This document shows positions 5,770-6,377 of a stretch of DNA of 6,377 bases, piece after piece. The notes under the pieces are model-generated. The model did no database searches and was not told the origin of the DNA. It saw only the letters and a list, made by a program, of their open reading frames with translations. Positions within the stretch are counted from its first letter, which is position 1; each line of letters begins with the position of its first letter. A program made the position numbers and the translations under genes. The stretch spans positions 1 through 6,377 of the forward strand of contig JAILRX010000240.1 in the NCBI GenBank assembly GCA_024697985.1, in the 5' to 3' direction. Source of the DNA: Treponemataceae bacterium (GTDB lineage: Bacteria; Spirochaetota; Spirochaetia; Treponematales; Treponemataceae).

Positions 5770-5799
5770 TTGCACTCACAATAAAATTAGCAATATACA
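5770..5799 (+). promoter_or_regulatory. Putative promoter of fba
   Basis: TTGCAC (5770-5775) and TATACA (5794-5799) are separated by 18 nt, giving a predicted start near 5806 and a very short leader that holds the AAGGAG ribosome binding site (5808-5813, 9 nt before the ATG). The rest of 5697-5769 is over 80% A+T; I see no hairpin, repeat array or open frame in it beyond a 10-bp palindrome at 5741-5750. Confidence 0.55.
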
Positions 5800-5822
5800 A
5801 CTTTTATAAGGAGTTTATTTAT

Positions 5823-6377
5823 ATGACAAGTTATAAAGAATTAGGTCTTGTAAACACAAAAGAAATGTTTGCAAAAGCAGTAAAAGGCGGATACGCTATT
5901 CCGGCTTACAACTTCAATAACATGGAACAGATGCAGGCTATCATCCAGGCTTGTGTTGAAACAAAATCACCTGTTATTCTTCAGGTTTCTTCTGGTGCTA
6001 GAAAATATGCTAACCAGACACTTCTTCGATATATGGCTCAGGGTGCTGTTGAATACGCTAAAGAACTTGGTTGCGAAAAACCACAGATCGTTCTTCACCT
6101 CGACCACGGTGATTCATTCGAACTTTGCAAATCTTGTATCGAAATGGGATTCTCATCAGTAATGATCGATGGTTCTTCACTTCCTTACGATGAAAACGTT
6201 GCACTCACAAAGAAAGTTTGTGAATTCGCTCACTCACAGAAAGACTACGTTACAGTAGAAGGAGAACTCGGAGTTCTCGCTGGTGTTGAAGATGATGTAG
6301 CTGCTGAAGAAAGCCACTATACACGACCAGAAGAAGTTCAGGACTTCGTTTCTAAGACAGGTGTTGACTCACTTGCT
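5823..6377 (+). CDS. fba: Class II fructose-bisphosphate aldolase, 3' end cut off by the window edge
   Basis: This cytoplasmic zinc enzyme splits fructose 1,6-bisphosphate into glyceraldehyde 3-phosphate and dihydroxyacetone phosphate in glycolysis. The visible 185 residues cover roughly the first half of a family member of about 330 residues. Motifs are AIPAYNFNN (25-33), VILQVSSGARKY (51-62), and LHLDHGDS (91-98) with D94 as the expected proton donor and H95 as a zinc ligand. Then come SVMIDGSSLPYDENV (112-126), the VEGELG block (145-150) with a probable further metal ligand, and YTRPEEVQDFV (166-176). The remaining zinc histidines of the GTSHG and later blocks would lie beyond 6377. The ATG is fixed by AAGGAG 9 nt upstream. 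It is divergent from the flaA pair; no functional tie to flagella is visible beyond this neighbourhood, which T. pallidum also appears to keep. Confidence 0.96.
   Translation, partial: MTSYKELGLVNTKEMFAKAVKGGYAIPAYNFNNMEQMQAIIQACVETKSPVILQVSSGARKYANQTLLRYMAQGAVEYAKELGCEKPQIVLHLDHGDSFELCKSCIEMGFSSVMIDGSSLPYDENVALTKKVCEFAHSQKDYVTVEGELGVLAGVEDDVAAEESHYTRPEEVQDFVSKTGVDSLA

Noticed and set aside
5953..6162. A 69-residue plus-strand frame inside the aldolase gene.
   Set aside because: It lies wholly within fba in another frame and has no ribosome binding site.

Overview
The window is about 6.4 kb of AT-rich spirochaete chromosome, most likely from the genus Treponema. It carries a mraZ-rsmH-ftsL-murF cell-wall/division cluster. 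It also carries two tandem genes for exported FlaA sheath proteins, which are found only with spirochaete periplasmic flagella, lying next to a class II fructose-bisphosphate aldolase gene. From memory, T. pallidum has a similar aldolase/flaA neighbourhood and a similar mraZ-rsmH-ftsL-murF order. I could not run a search, so the species is undetermined.

Layout. Positions 1-3129 (minus strand) hold the start of the division and cell-wall cluster, transcribed mraZ > rsmH > ftsL > murF with gaps of 11 nt, 9 nt and a 1-nt overlap. murF runs off the left edge after 466 codons. The cluster starts from a putative promoter at 3174-3201. Just downstream are four exact GTGGTA repeats at a strict 10-bp period (3129-3164), which have the form of a MraZ operator, and the last one shares a base with the mraZ ATG.

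Positions 3277-3981 (plus strand) encode a divergent 234-residue protein of unknown role. It has a D...ExQ core resembling a PD-(D/E)XK nuclease fold and possibly a C-terminal winged helix. Its promoter sits so close to the ATG that the mRNA may be leaderless.

Positions 3982-4114 are non-coding. They contain a GC-rich patch with a 16-bp imperfect direct repeat, then a strong intrinsic terminator for the flaA operon arriving from the right. Positions 4115-5571 (minus strand) hold two paralogous 240-residue FlaA precursors with signal peptides and good ribosome binding sites, driven by a near-consensus sigma-70 promoter at 5667-5696. The 251-nt divergent region 5572-5822 is very AT-rich and holds that promoter and the one for the aldolase. 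From 5823 the aldolase gene fba runs off the right edge after 185 codons.

The left cluster builds peptidoglycan precursors (MurF), assembles the divisome (FtsL), modifies 16S rRNA (RsmH) and regulates itself (MraZ). The right half makes the sheath of the periplasmic flagella and a glycolytic enzyme. I see no mobile element, tRNA, rRNA or CRISPR array. The least ordinary items are the MraZ operator overlapping the start codon, the uncharacterised nuclease-like gene beside it, and the GC-rich repeat patch.
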